Shown here piece after piece: positions 42,446 through 51,742 of a DNA stretch of 64,000 nucleotides. A model generated the notes under the pieces. The model made no database searches. It had not been told where the DNA came from and was given only the letters and a program-made list of their open reading frames with translations. The first letter of the stretch is position 1, and every line of letters starts with the position of its first letter. Source of the stretch: Bacteroidota bacterium (GTDB lineage Bacteria; Bacteroidota; Bacteroidia; Sphingobacteriales; Sphingobacteriaceae); assembly GCA_023450085.1 (NCBI GenBank), contig JAEXHI010000015.1:60162-124161 (forward strand), in the 5' to 3' direction. The position numbers and the translations under genes are program-made.

Positions 42446-45058
42446 ATGAGAAAAACTTTACTCTTTTTACTGTTATTATGCACTAAACTTACTTTTGCTC
42501 AGCTAAATGACAATTTTGCTGATGGAGATTTTACCAATAATCCTGCTTGGGGAGGCAACACCAATTACTTTATCATTAACGCAAATGGACAGTTACAATC
42601 TAACGGTCCGAACTCAGGATCGCAAAATTTTTATCTTTCTACCCCAAATGCCCTAGCTAAAAATGCAGTTTGGGAGTTTTTTTTTCAATTAAACTTTGAT
42701 CCAACCAGTGCAAATTATCCAAGAGTTTATTTGGTTTCTAATCAAGCTGATTTAAGCGGAGCATTGCAAGGTTACTTTTTTCAGGTAGGAGAAACTGGCC
42801 CAGCAGATGGTTTTCACTTATATAGACAGAATGGTACAAGCACTTCGCAGATTATTACAGGTGCTGCAAAAACAAGAGGGAATACAAACTTGGTAACTGC
42901 CAGAATTAGAATTACCCGCGATGATAATGGGAAATGGGAACTTTATTCTGATGTGAATGGCGGTACAAACTATACTTTAGAAGGAACAGTTACCGATAAT
43001 AATTATACAACTACTACACATTTTGGCGTGAATTGTAGGTATACGGCCGGTTCGAGATTTAACCAATTTATTTTTGACGACTTTAACATTACGGAGCTAA
43101 TTCCAGATGTTACCCCTCCTAAAGTTACAGCATTAAGATCTTTAGATACCAAAACCCTAGAGGTCACTTTTGATGAACCGTTAGGCACAACTTCGGCTCA
43201 AACCGTTGCCAACTACTCGCTTTCCAATGGTGCAGGTAGCCCACTTACAGCGGTGATGGGTAGTACAAATAACGTGGTGAACCTTACTTATGCAAATAAT
43301 TTTGTATCTGGAAATTATACCTTAACGGTAAGCAACGTTGCAGATGCCAAGGGAAACATTATGGCAACACCAATGACCAAATCATTTATTTATGTGGAAC
43401 CTTACACTGCTCAAAGAGGCGATGTGGTCATTAATGAAATTATGGCTGCGCCAATTTCGACAGCAGCAGCATTGAACAAAGAATATGTAGAGCTTTACAA
43501 TACCACCGATAAATATATCATCATTACAGGGTGGAAATACAAAGACGCTACTGCTTCTATAAGTACGTTGGGTGCAGATACCTTGGCACCTAAAACCTAT
43601 CGTATTTTAAGTGCGGTGGCAGATGTAGATGCTTTTAAAGTTTATGGCAAGACATTAGGTGTTTCGCCGTGGCCATCTTTAAATAACGATAGGGATGACT
43701 TAAGCTTAATGTTGCCCGATGGAAGTACTATTATTGATGCGGTTTCTTATGTGGATACTTGGTATCAGGACAACAGTAAAAAAACGGGCTATGCTTTGGA
43801 ATTGATTAATTACAAAAGCGGATGTTCTGGGGCTTCAAATTGGATTGCGAGTACGGCCGCTATTGGTGGTACCCCTGGTGCTCAAAACTCCGTTTATGCT
43901 GAATTAGATGCGGTAGTGCCTAAATTGATAGGTATAGAAATTACCAGTACTACTACGATTAGGGTTGATTTTGATAAAGCCATTCAAGTAGGAGCATTAA
44001 GTTTGGCCAGTAATTATACAATCAATAATGGCATTGGTGCGGCGCAGTCTGCAGTGCCTGCTTCAGCAGCTAATAAAAGTGTTGTTTTAACTTTTGCGAC
44101 ACCCATTGTAAGGGGCGTGGAAAGTTTATTGACCGTTAGTAATTTGTTAAGCTGCGGCGGAGTTGTTATTAATCCTGCGAATAATACGGCGAAGATATTC
44201 CTTGCTAAGGAAATTATGCCTAATGATATTTTGATTACAGAAATTTTATTCAACCCTAAAACTGGCGGATTTGATTTTGTAGAAATTTATAACAATACGG
44301 ATCATTTGCTTGATTTGAAGGATTTAACGCTTTCAAATCCAACAGCATCAGGTACATCAAGTACAAAGAGAGCAATTAGTACAGTCCCCCTTTATATCCA
44401 GCCTAAAACTTATTGGGTACTTACAGCCAATCCTTCGGTAGTACAGCAACAATACCAAGTTAAATATCCTAATCAAATGGTACAGATGACGGTGATGCCT
44501 CCTTATAACAATGACAAAGGAACCGTAGCCATTTGGAAAGGAGATGACGCGATTGATCAATTTGACTATACCGAAAAAATGCATCATGCGCTGCTTAAAG
44601 ATGTTAAAGGTGTTTCGTTAGAAAGGGTTTCCTTTACAAAAAGTGGAAATGAACCTGGTAATTTACAATCGGCTGCGGCCTCTGTTGGTTTTGCTACGCC
44701 TACTGATAAAAACTCACAAGGGGAAGATACCAGCGTGAAAAACTCAGTAGTGGTTGCCAATAAGACGTTCTCTCCAGATAATGATGGTTTTGAAGACTTA
44801 CTACAAATCGACTATCGTTTTAAGGAAAATGGCAATCTAGCAACGATTAACATTTATACAGATAAAGGTGTTTTGGTGCGTCGTTTGGCTAGGAATATTA
44901 CTTTTTCTACGCAGGGTACTGTTACTTGGGATGGTTTAAATGATGGCGGACAGCTATGTAAAGTAGGTTTGTACGTGATTAAGGTAGATATCTTTACCAT
45001 TAAAGGTAGTACCGATAGTTTTAAACAAACCTGTGTGTTAGCATCTAAATTAAACTAA
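42446..45058 (+). CDS. Large secreted protein with lamin-tail domains and C-terminal FlgD-like Ig domain
   Basis: An 870-residue exported protein. I place the start at 42446, which opens into a signal peptide (ending L-T-F-A-Q); longer open frame upstream runs over the asd gene on the other strand and is not real. Order: an N-terminal concanavalin-like beta domain (about 20-205), Ig-like SbsA domain (about 210-300: L-E-V-T-F-D-E-P-L-G), lamin-tail domain 1 (about 308-440: D-V-V-I-N-E-I-M-A-A-P), a second Ig-like domain, lamin-tail domain 2 (about 580-710: I-L-I-T-E-I-L-F-N-P-K), and a FlgD/gliding-type end (about 765-870: F-S-P-D-N-D-G-F-E, W-D-G-L-N-D-G). It could bind nucleic acid or polysaccharide on the cell surface. 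It is followed 3 nt later by the YdcF-like gene. Confidence 0.88.
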   Translation: MRKTLLFLLLLCTKLTFAQLNDNFADGDFTNNPAWGGNTNYFIINANGQLQSNGPNSGSQNFYLSTPNALAKNAVWEFFFQLNFDPTSANYPRVYLVSNQADLSGALQGYFFQVGETGPADGFHLYRQNGTSTSQIITGAAKTRGNTNLVTARIRITRDDNGKWELYSDVNGGTNYTLEGTVTDNNYTTTTHFGVNCRYTAGSRFNQFIFDDFNITELIPDVTPPKVTALRSLDTKTLEVTFDEPLGTTSAQTVANYSLSNGAGSPLTAVMGSTNNVVNLTYANNFVSGNYTLTVSNVADAKGNIMATPMTKSFIYVEPYTAQRGDVVINEIMAAPISTAAALNKEYVELYNTTDKYIIITGWKYKDATASISTLGADTLAPKTYRILSAVADVDAFKVYGKTLGVSPWPSLNNDRDDLSLMLPDGSTIIDAVSYVDTWYQDNSKKTGYALELINYKSGCSGASNWIASTAAIGGTPGAQNSVYAELDAVVPKLIGIEITSTTTIRVDFDKAIQVGALSLASNYTINNGIGAAQSAVPASAANKSVVLTFATPIVRGVESLLTVSNLLSCGGVVINPANNTAKIFLAKEIMPNDILITEILFNPKTGGFDFVEIYNNTDHLLDLKDLTLSNPTASGTSSTKRAISTVPLYIQPKTYWVLTANPSVVQQQYQVKYPNQMVQMTVMPPYNNDKGTVAIWKGDDAIDQFDYTEKMHHALLKDVKGVSLERVSFTKSGNEPGNLQSAAASVGFATPTDKNSQGEDTSVKNSVVVANKTFSPDNDGFEDLLQIDYRFKENGNLATINIYTDKGVLVRRLARNITFSTQGTVTWDGLNDGGQLCKVGLYVIKVDIFTIKGSTDSFKQTCVLASKLN

Positions 45059-45061
45059 ATA

Positions 45062-45811
45062 ATGGCTTTCTTTTTATCTAAATTTTTACTGTTTCTCATT
45101 CGTCCGCTGGTATGGGTAATGGCAGTTGCTCTGTATGCTTTATTTTCCAAAAAAAAGCGACGTAAGCGCAAGATGTTGATCTTCGCTGTGGTGTTATTGT
45201 ATTTCTTCTCCAATAAATTTATCCTAGGTCAGGTTGCTTATTGGTACGAGGCTAAGCAACCCGTATTAACCCATTATGATATTGGTTTGTTACTGGGTGG
45301 TTTTTCTAGCTATAATTTTGAAACAAAAGGTCTAAAGGCTCAGTTTGCTGGCGATCGTTTGATGCAAACGCTACGATTGTACCAAGAGGGAAAGATAGAC
45401 CGTGTTTTAATGAGTGGGGGCAGTGGTAGCTTGTTAGAAGAAGGACCACCGGAAGCATTGTATACCGCCGAATATTTAAAGGCCCTAAAAATTCCTGATA
45501 GCGCAGTGATTATTGAGAAAGAAAGCAGGAATACAAAGGAAAACTTTAAATATGCGGCCGAAATATTGAAGGGGCTTCATAAAACTGAACCAAAAATATT
45601 GGTGATCACTAGTGCTTGGCATATTCCAAGAACTAAATTACTGGCCGAAAAACAAGGCTTTAAGAATATCGATTTTTATCCCACTAATTCATTGAAGGAT
45701 AATTATTCTTTTGAAGATTATTTGGTGCCTCAGGGTAGTGCGCTCCTTTGCTGGGAGTTATTGATTAAAGAGTGGGTAGGGTATTTAATGACTTGGGTAG
45801 GATTGACTTAG
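45062..45811 (+). CDS. YdcF/SanA-like DUF218 membrane protein
   Basis: A 249-residue protein with two N-terminal membrane segments (about 5-25 and 34-54, separated by K-K-K-R-R-K-R-K). The DUF218 domain covers about 70-235. Family motifs: L-L-G-G-F, M-S-G-G-S-G, E-S-R-N-T-K-E-N, I-T-S-A-W-H-I-P-R. DUF218 proteins are linked with cell-envelope integrity and peptidoglycan or polysaccharide assembly. The start is 3 nt after the lamin-tail protein, so the two are co-transcribed. Confidence 0.9.
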   Translation: MAFFLSKFLLFLIRPLVWVMAVALYALFSKKKRRKRKMLIFAVVLLYFFSNKFILGQVAYWYEAKQPVLTHYDIGLLLGGFSSYNFETKGLKAQFAGDRLMQTLRLYQEGKIDRVLMSGGSGSLLEEGPPEALYTAEYLKALKIPDSAVIIEKESRNTKENFKYAAEILKGLHKTEPKILVITSAWHIPRTKLLAEKQGFKNIDFYPTNSLKDNYSFEDYLVPQGSALLCWELLIKEWVGYLMTWVGLT

Positions 45812-45872
45812 CAATTGTTGTTAAACCACAGGTTTTAAAAACCTGCGAGATTTGCAGTCATTTTAATAGTAC

Positions 45873-46004
45873 GTCATTTCGAACGCAGAGAGAAATCTAA
45901 TATATAGTTTTTGATGGTAACGTCATTCCCTGTTCCGATAAATAGGGGAGGGATTACCTTACGGACTTGTAATTAGATTCCTCGCGATAAGCTCGGAATG
46001 ACAA
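45873..46004. repeat. Dispersed repeat, family B, paired arms
   Basis: GTCATTTCGAACGCAGAGAG and AGAAATCT open the element (45873-45898), and GATTCCTCGCGATAAGCTCG with GGAATGAC closes it (about 45974-46004). The two ends are approximate reverse complements. The element lies in the 270-nt gap 45812-46081, which holds no gene. Confidence 0.65.
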
Positions 46005-46032
46005 TAGAGGCTAATGGGGCTCCCGTAAAGAA

Positions 46033-46065
46033 AAACCTCGTAGGTTTTCAAAACCTACGAGGTTT
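46033..46065. terminator. Strong bidirectional hairpin
   Basis: A 15-bp perfect stem (AAACCTCGTAGGTTT 46033-46047; its complement 46051-46065) with a three-base loop lies 16 nt after the stop of the minus-strand gene starting at 47095. It can work in both directions and also ends the family B repeat region. Confidence 0.85.
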
Positions 46066-46081
46066 AATATAAAAGTGAAGG

Positions 46082-47095
46082 TTATTTTTCTACTTGAATA
46101 AATGAACCGTCAGAATAATCTATTTTATATTTGTTTTCATCGCTAGCTGAACCACTTGAGGTTATTAAAGCTCCTACTAAGCCAAACATTATGGCTGAAT
46201 TTGTCATTGCTGAAGCGGAGGGTTGGATCTTAATTTTTCCCGTAAAGCAATACTCGTTGTTCTCTTTAATCAATTGATATTGACCATAATCTGTAAGGAT
46301 ATAAGGAGTTCCTTTATAAACTATAGCGTAAGCATCTTTCAGTTTTAATTTTACTTCCTTGCCATTTTGATCGGTAGTATAAAAGCCTTTGCTTAACTTA
46401 TCGTTTTTTATATATACCTCACTAATATATGGAGTTAAACCTTTTAATTGATTGTAATCCTTATAAGCTCCATCAATGAGTTTGTCAGTGTTATATAGCT
46501 TTAGTCTCTCTCGTTCATTGGTGTAATAATCTTTGATTTGAGTGGCTGAAAATTTTAAAGTGTCAATAGGTTTATTGTTGAGATTATCTTTTATAAAATT
46601 GGTAATGATTTCACTACTATTTCTCATTAGTTTTTTAGTGACATCCATTCCCTTGGTCAAGTGGTTGGTATCTATTTCCGCTATTTTATAATACACATCT
46701 CCCTCTTTTCGGTATAGGTTAGCTTTGAAATCGAAAAAACCGTGCTCAGAAGTCACTTTAGTTATCTCTGCATGTACTAGTTTCCTAATTTGTAAAAGCA
46801 ATTCACCGTTCTCTCTAGTGTTGCTCATTCCAATTAAAATAGTTTGTAGCTGTTCAGATAGTGGGATTTTTGGAATTAACTTGGCTTTGGTATTAAAGGC
46901 CCCTGTTTGAATAATGCCCAAGGTTTCGGTATTGACTCTACTGTCTAATAGAACTATCTTTTGATAAGGGCTATTTTGTATTTTTTCTGCTGGAGCTATT
47001 AGGTTGTAATCAACAACTTTATCCTGAGCATATGTAAAGGCAGAGATACTACTAGTGAATAGGATAATAGCAGTTTTTAAGGAAATAGAATTCAT
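46082..47095 (-). CDS. Secreted hypothetical protein
   Basis: A 337-residue protein with a signal peptide (1-23, ending T-Y-A-Q). The N-terminal half contains L-L-D-S-R-V-N-T-E-T-L-G, a phrase seen in DUF4136-like or Bacteroidota stress proteins, and an R-K-E-G-D-V-Y-Y-K-I-A-E-I segment. The later half is mixed alpha/beta. No catalytic motif is visible and I do not recognise the family. The gene stands alone, ended by the strong hairpin at 46033 and preceded by the terminator of the isomerase gene. Confidence 0.75.
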   Translation of the reverse strand: MNSISLKTAIILFTSSISAFTYAQDKVVDYNLIAPAEKIQNSPYQKIVLLDSRVNTETLGIIQTGAFNTKAKLIPKIPLSEQLQTILIGMSNTRENGELLLQIRKLVHAEITKVTSEHGFFDFKANLYRKEGDVYYKIAEIDTNHLTKGMDVTKKLMRNSSEIITNFIKDNLNNKPIDTLKFSATQIKDYYTNERERLKLYNTDKLIDGAYKDYNQLKGLTPYISEVYIKNDKLSKGFYTTDQNGKEVKLKLKDAYAIVYKGTPYILTDYGQYQLIKENNEYCFTGKIKIQPSASAMTNSAIMFGLVGALITSSGSASDENKYKIDYSDGSFIQVEK

Positions 47096-47137
47096 AGAAA
47101 TATAATTTAGATGTTGTTTTTAAGTTCTGTAAAAATA

Positions 47138-47166
47138 AAAACTCCTCCAAATAATGGAGGAGTTTT
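47138..47166 (-). terminator. Rho-independent terminator of the sugar 3-oxidation cluster
   Basis: AAAACTCCTCCA (47138-47149) pairs with TGGAGGAGTTTT (47155-47166), 12 bp, loop AATAA. On the minus strand the stem is followed by T-rich sequence. It lies 5 nt after the stop of the last gene of the minus-strand cluster 47172-56807. Confidence 0.85.
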
Positions 47167-47171
47167 ATCAG

Positions 47172-48050
47172 TTATAGCAAGTTCTTCTTAATAAAATCAA
47201 TGCTGGTGGTAATTGAACCAATATGGTCAGGCTTATAATTGGTTTCCTGCTCCAGATAAATATGCTTCACTCCAGAAAGTGATGCTTTAGCAAATATTGG
47301 TTTAAAATCGATACTGCCTTTACCAATTTCTGTATTCCAGTTTTTCTTTTCTTTATCCATATCCTTCACGTGCCACATTTTAAACCTGCGAGGATATTTT
47401 TTAAATAGTTCTACTGGATCATGACCTGCAAAAACAGCCCAGTAAAGATCTAGTTCAAAGTCAACCAAATTAGGGTCGGTACCGGTCAATAAAATATCTA
47501 AGCCGGTTTTATCTCCAAACTTATCAAACTCAAAGCCGTGGTTATGATAACCCATATTAAGACCTGATTTGATGCAAAGTTCACCAGCCACATTTAAACG
47601 CTCGGCCGTTCTTTTATAGTCATCTGCAGTTTTGCGTAAATTTTCTCCCAACCAAGGAGCTACTACATATTTAGCACCTAAAATATTTGATGCTTCTATA
47701 TAAGCTTTGATATCATCTAAATTGCCTGTAGAAATGTAGTTTTCAACGCTGAAGTGTCCGCTAGGTGATTTTAATCCATTAGCATCCAGCAAAGCTTTAA
47801 ATTCTTTAGGACTTAAGCCCCAAAAACTACCTTTAGGTGCATAGCCATAGGTTTCAACTTCTTTAAAACCTGCTTTGGCTACTTTTTCAATCACACCTTT
47901 TACATCTTTGCCAATAATTTCTCGTAAGCTATATAATTGAATACCTACAGCATGTTGAGCGGGAACAAAAGCACGGCTTAAAGCTGGTGCTAAAGCAAAA
48001 CTTGCAGCAAGTAATCCAGTTTCTTTTAAAAAGTTTCTTCTCGTAGTCAT
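47172..48050 (-). CDS. Tat-exported sugar-phosphate isomerase/epimerase-like TIM barrel
   Basis: A 292-residue exported protein: a Tat signal (T-R-R-N-F-L-K-E, then hydrophobic A-A-S-F-A-L-A-P-A) precedes a Xylose-isomerase-like TIM barrel (AP-endonuclease family 2 fold). Motifs include G-I-Q-L-Y-S-L-R-E, Y-H-N-H-G-F-E-F, D-F-E-L-D-L-Y-W and H-V-K-D, the metal-binding residues of the family. In sugar 3-oxidation clusters such proteins isomerise or cleave 3-keto sugars. It is the last gene of the cluster; the MFS gene ends 1 nt before its start. Confidence 0.9.
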   Translation of the reverse strand: MTTRRNFLKETGLLAASFALAPALSRAFVPAQHAVGIQLYSLREIIGKDVKGVIEKVAKAGFKEVETYGYAPKGSFWGLSPKEFKALLDANGLKSPSGHFSVENYISTGNLDDIKAYIEASNILGAKYVVAPWLGENLRKTADDYKRTAERLNVAGELCIKSGLNMGYHNHGFEFDKFGDKTGLDILLTGTDPNLVDFELDLYWAVFAGHDPVELFKKYPRRFKMWHVKDMDKEKKNWNTEIGKGSIDFKPIFAKASLSGVKHIYLEQETNYKPDHIGSITTSIDFIKKNLL

Positions 48051-48051
48051 G

Positions 48052-49278
48052 TTAGTTAGATTCTGTTTTTGTCTTGTCGTTAAATAATAAACTGAATAGT
48101 AAGAATACTACAAAAGCTATGCCTGCTGGAATACTCCAAATCATTTTCCAGTCTTCAATGCCATTTACTTTATACATTTCGGTAATTTGTCCGGCCACAA
48201 TAAAGCCAATAAGCATACCTACACCGTAAGTAGCTAAGGTGATTAAACCTTGTGCCGAGCTTTTGAATTTATCGCCAGCTTTGGAGTTGGTGTAAATCTG
48301 TCCTGATACAAAGAAAAAGTCGTAGCAGATCCCATGTAATGCAATTCCTAAAAGTAGCATGAAACTCAATTCTCCTGCATTTCCAAAAGCGAACAACAAG
48401 TAGCGTATTGTCCACGCTAGCATGCCCACCAAAATGGTTTTCTTGAAACCGAATTTTTTAAAGAAAACAGGAATAGCCAGTAGGAATAATACTTCTGATA
48501 CTTGGCCAATAGTCATTTTCCCTGTTGGATTATCCATTCCAATTTTTGAAAGGAATAAGTTGGCATTCTGATAGTAAAAAGCCAAAGGAATACAGATTAA
48601 GATCGATGAGATAAAGAAAATAAGGAAGTTTTTGTCCTTCAGTAATTTTAGCGCATCTAAACCTAATATTTCAGATACTTTTATCTTTTCTGTTGATTTG
48701 TTTTTTGGCGGAGTTTTAGGTAGCAAGAAACTAAAAATACCCAACGTTAACGAAGCCACGGCCGACATTAGGAAGGTGTTTTTAAGCGCACCGTTGGCGG
48801 TAGCTTCTTGAGAATCCCAATGGAAGAAATAGCTGATCAGTACGCCGGCTAAAATCCAGCCAATAGTACCCCAAATTCTGATGTTGGAAAACTCTTTTTC
48901 AGGATCGCCCATTTGATTGAAGGAAACTGAATTAACCAATGCTAAAGTTGGCATATAAAGCACCATGTAAACAAAAACGTATGGATAAAATACGCTGATG
49001 TCGGTAGCATTATACATTTGGTACATTAAAATGGCACCCGCGATATGTAGGATCCCCAATATTTTTTCTGCATTAAAATATCTGTCGGCAATTAACCCGA
49101 TGATGAATGGGGCAATAATAGCTCCCCAAGATTGTGTGGAGAATACAGAACCAATTTCTGGTCCCGAAGCACTTAGGTTCTTATCTAGGAAAGTCCCTAA
49201 GGTTACAAACCATCCACCCCAAATGAAAAATTCGAGGAACATCATAAAGGATAGCTTGAAGCGTGTTGTTGAGTTCAT
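48052..49278 (-). CDS. MFS transporter, NupG/nucleoside-H+ symporter-like
   Basis: A 408-residue membrane protein with 12 predicted helices. The N-terminal F-F-I-W-G-G-W-F-V-T-L-G and the loop I-G-L-I-A-D-R-Y-F-N-A-E-K are typical of the nucleoside:H+ symporter family of MFS. In this context (3-keto sugar genes on both sides) it is more likely to move a sugar or oxidised sugar across the inner membrane. The isomerase gene starts 1 nt after its stop. Confidence 0.92.
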   Translation of the reverse strand: MNSTTRFKLSFMMFLEFFIWGGWFVTLGTFLDKNLSASGPEIGSVFSTQSWGAIIAPFIIGLIADRYFNAEKILGILHIAGAILMYQMYNATDISVFYPYVFVYMVLYMPTLALVNSVSFNQMGDPEKEFSNIRIWGTIGWILAGVLISYFFHWDSQEATANGALKNTFLMSAVASLTLGIFSFLLPKTPPKNKSTEKIKVSEILGLDALKLLKDKNFLIFFISSILICIPLAFYYQNANLFLSKIGMDNPTGKMTIGQVSEVLFLLAIPVFFKKFGFKKTILVGMLAWTIRYLLFAFGNAGELSFMLLLGIALHGICYDFFFVSGQIYTNSKAGDKFKSSAQGLITLATYGVGMLIGFIVAGQITEMYKVNGIEDWKMIWSIPAGIAFVVFLLFSLLFNDKTKTESN

Positions 49279-49333
49279 ATTTAGTTTATGGTTTTTTAGT
49301 TGATGGTTGGTTAGATTTTGATAGGAAAAATTT

Positions 49334-49365
49334 ACTAATTCCTAACCACTAGTTCCTAATTCCTG
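49334..49365. repeat. Short dispersed repeat, family E
   Basis: The stretch ACTAATTCCTAACCACTAG then TTCCTAATTCCT is the reverse complement, with few changes, of the stretch at 57148-57184. It fills the 87-nt gap between the MFS and DUF1080 genes. Confidence 0.6.
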
Positions 49366-50046
49366 TTATAGTTCTTTAATCTCAATGTTGCGGAACCAAA
49401 CTTCATCGCCATGGTCTTGCAAAGCGATTTTGCCAGTTTTGTAGGTGCCAAAACCTTCCCATTTCGCAAATTTGCTGCCTGCAATTAGGTTTTTCCAGTT
49501 ATCATCCCACATGGTGGTTTCTACTACCTTTTTACCATTTAATTTAAAGGTAAGCTTACCATTCTTGCTGATGATTTCAGCCAAGTTCCACTCGCCAACA
49601 GGTTTTACAGGTTCGCTTTTGCTTTGGATCATGTCGTACAAATCACCAGAGCGGTGTTTAGTTATTTTGCCGTCAGGATGGCCGTCATTGTCCAATACCT
49701 GCATTTCTGGGCCGGTTAAATAAGTTTGTTTGTATTTGGCAGGGTCCTCGTGTACAAAAAAGATGATACCGCTATTGGCTTTTGGTGCCACTTTCCATTC
49801 CAATTTTAAATGAAAGTTACCATACTCCTTGTCGGTTACCAAATCGCCACCGTCTTTATTCTTCAACTTAGGGTCAAAGTGTAAAACGCCATCTTCGGCA
49901 TTCCAGCCTTTACCTGCAAAGTCTTTTCCGTAGGTGTGCCATCCTATGGTGGTTTTGCCATCGAAAAGTGAAGTGAAACCTTTGGTTTTTTGTGCTTTTG
50001 CTCCAATTGAAGCGACCATAAAGGCTGCTATTAATATTTTTTTCAT
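49366..50046 (-). CDS. DUF1080 (3-keto-disaccharide hydrolase-like) secreted protein
   Basis: A 226-residue protein with a signal peptide (ending I-G-A-K-A-Q). The DUF1080 concanavalin-like domain fills the rest: F-T-S-L-F-D-G-K-T-T-I-G-W, then L-K-L-E-W-K-V-A-P-K-A-N-S-G-I-I-F and P-V-G-E-W-N-L-A-E-I. The DUF1080 family has been linked to hydrolysis of 3-keto-O-glycosides, which fits the rest of this cluster. Catalytic residues have not been assigned with certainty by me. It lies between the MFS and Gfo/Idh/MocA genes. Confidence 0.93.
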   Translation of the reverse strand: MKKILIAAFMVASIGAKAQKTKGFTSLFDGKTTIGWHTYGKDFAGKGWNAEDGVLHFDPKLKNKDGGDLVTDKEYGNFHLKLEWKVAPKANSGIIFFVHEDPAKYKQTYLTGPEMQVLDNDGHPDGKITKHRSGDLYDMIQSKSEPVKPVGEWNLAEIISKNGKLTFKLNGKKVVETTMWDDNWKNLIAGSKFAKWEGFGTYKTGKIALQDHGDEVWFRNIEIKEL

Positions 50047-50086
50047 TTTGATTTTTGTGTTTTAACCACAGTCTATAAATAATTAC

Positions 50087-50163
50087 GTCATTTCGATGAG
50101 GAACGAAGAGAAATCTAGCAATTAATGCAAATCGCTAGATTTCTCACATGCGTTCGAAATGAC
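50087..50163. repeat. Palindromic dispersed repeat, family B
   Basis: GTCATTTCGA (50087-50096) and TCGAAATGAC (50154-50163) bracket an internal inverted pair, AGAAATCTAGC (50109-50119) and GCTAGATTTCT (50134-50144). The element fills the 134-nt gap before the Gfo/Idh/MocA gene. Confidence 0.75.
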
Positions 50164-50180
50164 GCCGTACTATCTATTGT

Positions 50181-51629
50181 TTATTTCTCTCCTAATTTCC
50201 AACCCTCACGATAATCCCTTTTCACAAACTGGTTTACATCGTCGAAGTTGGTTACTTTCATTTGGTCGTTGTCCCATAGCAATTTTCTGTATCTACCTGG
50301 GAAACTCACTTTACCTTTGTCGTTTATCTTTTGAACATCAGCAGCTCTAATAGCCAAATTGGCCATCAATAAACACTCCGTTAAAGGACCTGCAATTTCG
50401 AAAGGAGAGCTCAGTTCTTTTTTACCATAACCAGCAATACAGCCTTCTACCCACTGTCCATAATGGCCATTGGCCTGATTAGGTACACGAGCAAATTTTT
50501 CAGCTACATTCAAATTCTCATTTTTTGAAAGTGGTAATAATCTGGCTTTGTCGCCGTAGGTGTTCGACATCATTTTACCTTTGGTACCAATGAACAAGGT
50601 ACCATTGCCACCATCTCCAAAAACTTCATCCGCACCTAATTCTTCTGGGCGTGTAGGCTGAATACCACCATCCATCCAATGAACGGTAACATCACCTAGC
50701 GTTTTATCGGTTTTAGGGAATTTTAAAGTCACGTGGCTTGAAGGTGGGCAGCTTTCAGGGAAATATCCACGTTTAAACTCATCTACATATACTGAACCCA
50801 CGCTAGCTTCTACTTCGGTAGCATATTTCAAATTCAACACGCTGAAAGGTGCTTCTAACAAGTGACAACCCATGTCGCCTAAAGCTCCGGTTCCATAATC
50901 CCACCATCCACGCCAGTTAAAAGGCACTAGTTTTTCTACGTAATCTTTAGTAGGAGCGGTTCCCAACCATAAATCCCAATCCAATTCTTTCGGGATTTCT
51001 GCTTTGTTTTTCGACCATGGAATTCCTTGAGGCCAAACAGGTCTATCTGTCCAAGCATAAATCGTATGAACATCACCAATTAAACCAGCATCATACCATT
51101 CGCGCAATAGGCGAGGGCCATCATTACTGGCACCTTGGTTGCCCATTTGCGTAACCACTTTGTATCGTTTTGCAGCAGCAGTCAATATACGGGCTTCGTA
51201 AATATCGTGGGTTAACGGTTTTTGCACATATACGTGTTTACGTAATTGCATGGCCGCTAAGGTTTGTATGGCGTGGTTGTGATCGGGAGTGGATACGGTA
51301 ACTGCATCAAAATTTTTGTGCTCCTTATCGTACATTTCACGCCAGTCTTTGTAAAACTTAGCTTTAGGGAAACGTTTTACACTGTTTGCTGCCCTACGGG
51401 TATCTACATCGCATAAATAAGCAATTTCAGCTTTACCACTTTCATGTATCAAACGTAAATCACTATCTCCTTTACCTCCAACGCCAACGCCTGCAACAAT
51501 AAGCCTATCACTAGGCGCTAAAAAGCCTTTTCCGCCCAACACATGACGTGGTACAATGGTAAACGCAGCAGTGGCAACAGCTCCCATTTTTAGGAAATTG
51601 CGCCTGCTCTGGTTATTATCTTGGTTCAT
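50181..51629 (-). CDS. Tat-exported Gfo/Idh/MocA oxidoreductase
   Basis: A 482-residue NAD(P)-dependent oxidoreductase with a Tat signal (S-R-R-N-F-L-K-M-G). The Rossmann start G-V-G-V-G-G-K-G follows at about 47-54. The E/K-P motif of the family is seen in V-Q-K-P-L-T-H-D, and a catalytic-site H in G-A-L-G-D-M-G-C-H-L-L-E. Members with a Tat signal oxidise or reduce sugars in the periplasm, the reaction in this cluster probably being on 3-keto sugars. It is followed 134 nt later by the DUF1080 gene. Confidence 0.92.
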   Translation of the reverse strand: MNQDNNQSRRNFLKMGAVATAAFTIVPRHVLGGKGFLAPSDRLIVAGVGVGGKGDSDLRLIHESGKAEIAYLCDVDTRRAANSVKRFPKAKFYKDWREMYDKEHKNFDAVTVSTPDHNHAIQTLAAMQLRKHVYVQKPLTHDIYEARILTAAAKRYKVVTQMGNQGASNDGPRLLREWYDAGLIGDVHTIYAWTDRPVWPQGIPWSKNKAEIPKELDWDLWLGTAPTKDYVEKLVPFNWRGWWDYGTGALGDMGCHLLEAPFSVLNLKYATEVEASVGSVYVDEFKRGYFPESCPPSSHVTLKFPKTDKTLGDVTVHWMDGGIQPTRPEELGADEVFGDGGNGTLFIGTKGKMMSNTYGDKARLLPLSKNENLNVAEKFARVPNQANGHYGQWVEGCIAGYGKKELSSPFEIAGPLTECLLMANLAIRAADVQKINDKGKVSFPGRYRKLLWDNDQMKVTNFDDVNQFVKRDYREGWKLGEK

Positions 51630-51742
51630 ATATTTTGGTTTTTGGTTGGTTTATTTAGTTCATTGGTTCACTCGTTCATTAGGTTGTTTTAAGTTATAAA
51701 CCTGACAGCAGGTAAAACTTAGAACTTATTACCTAAAACCTT

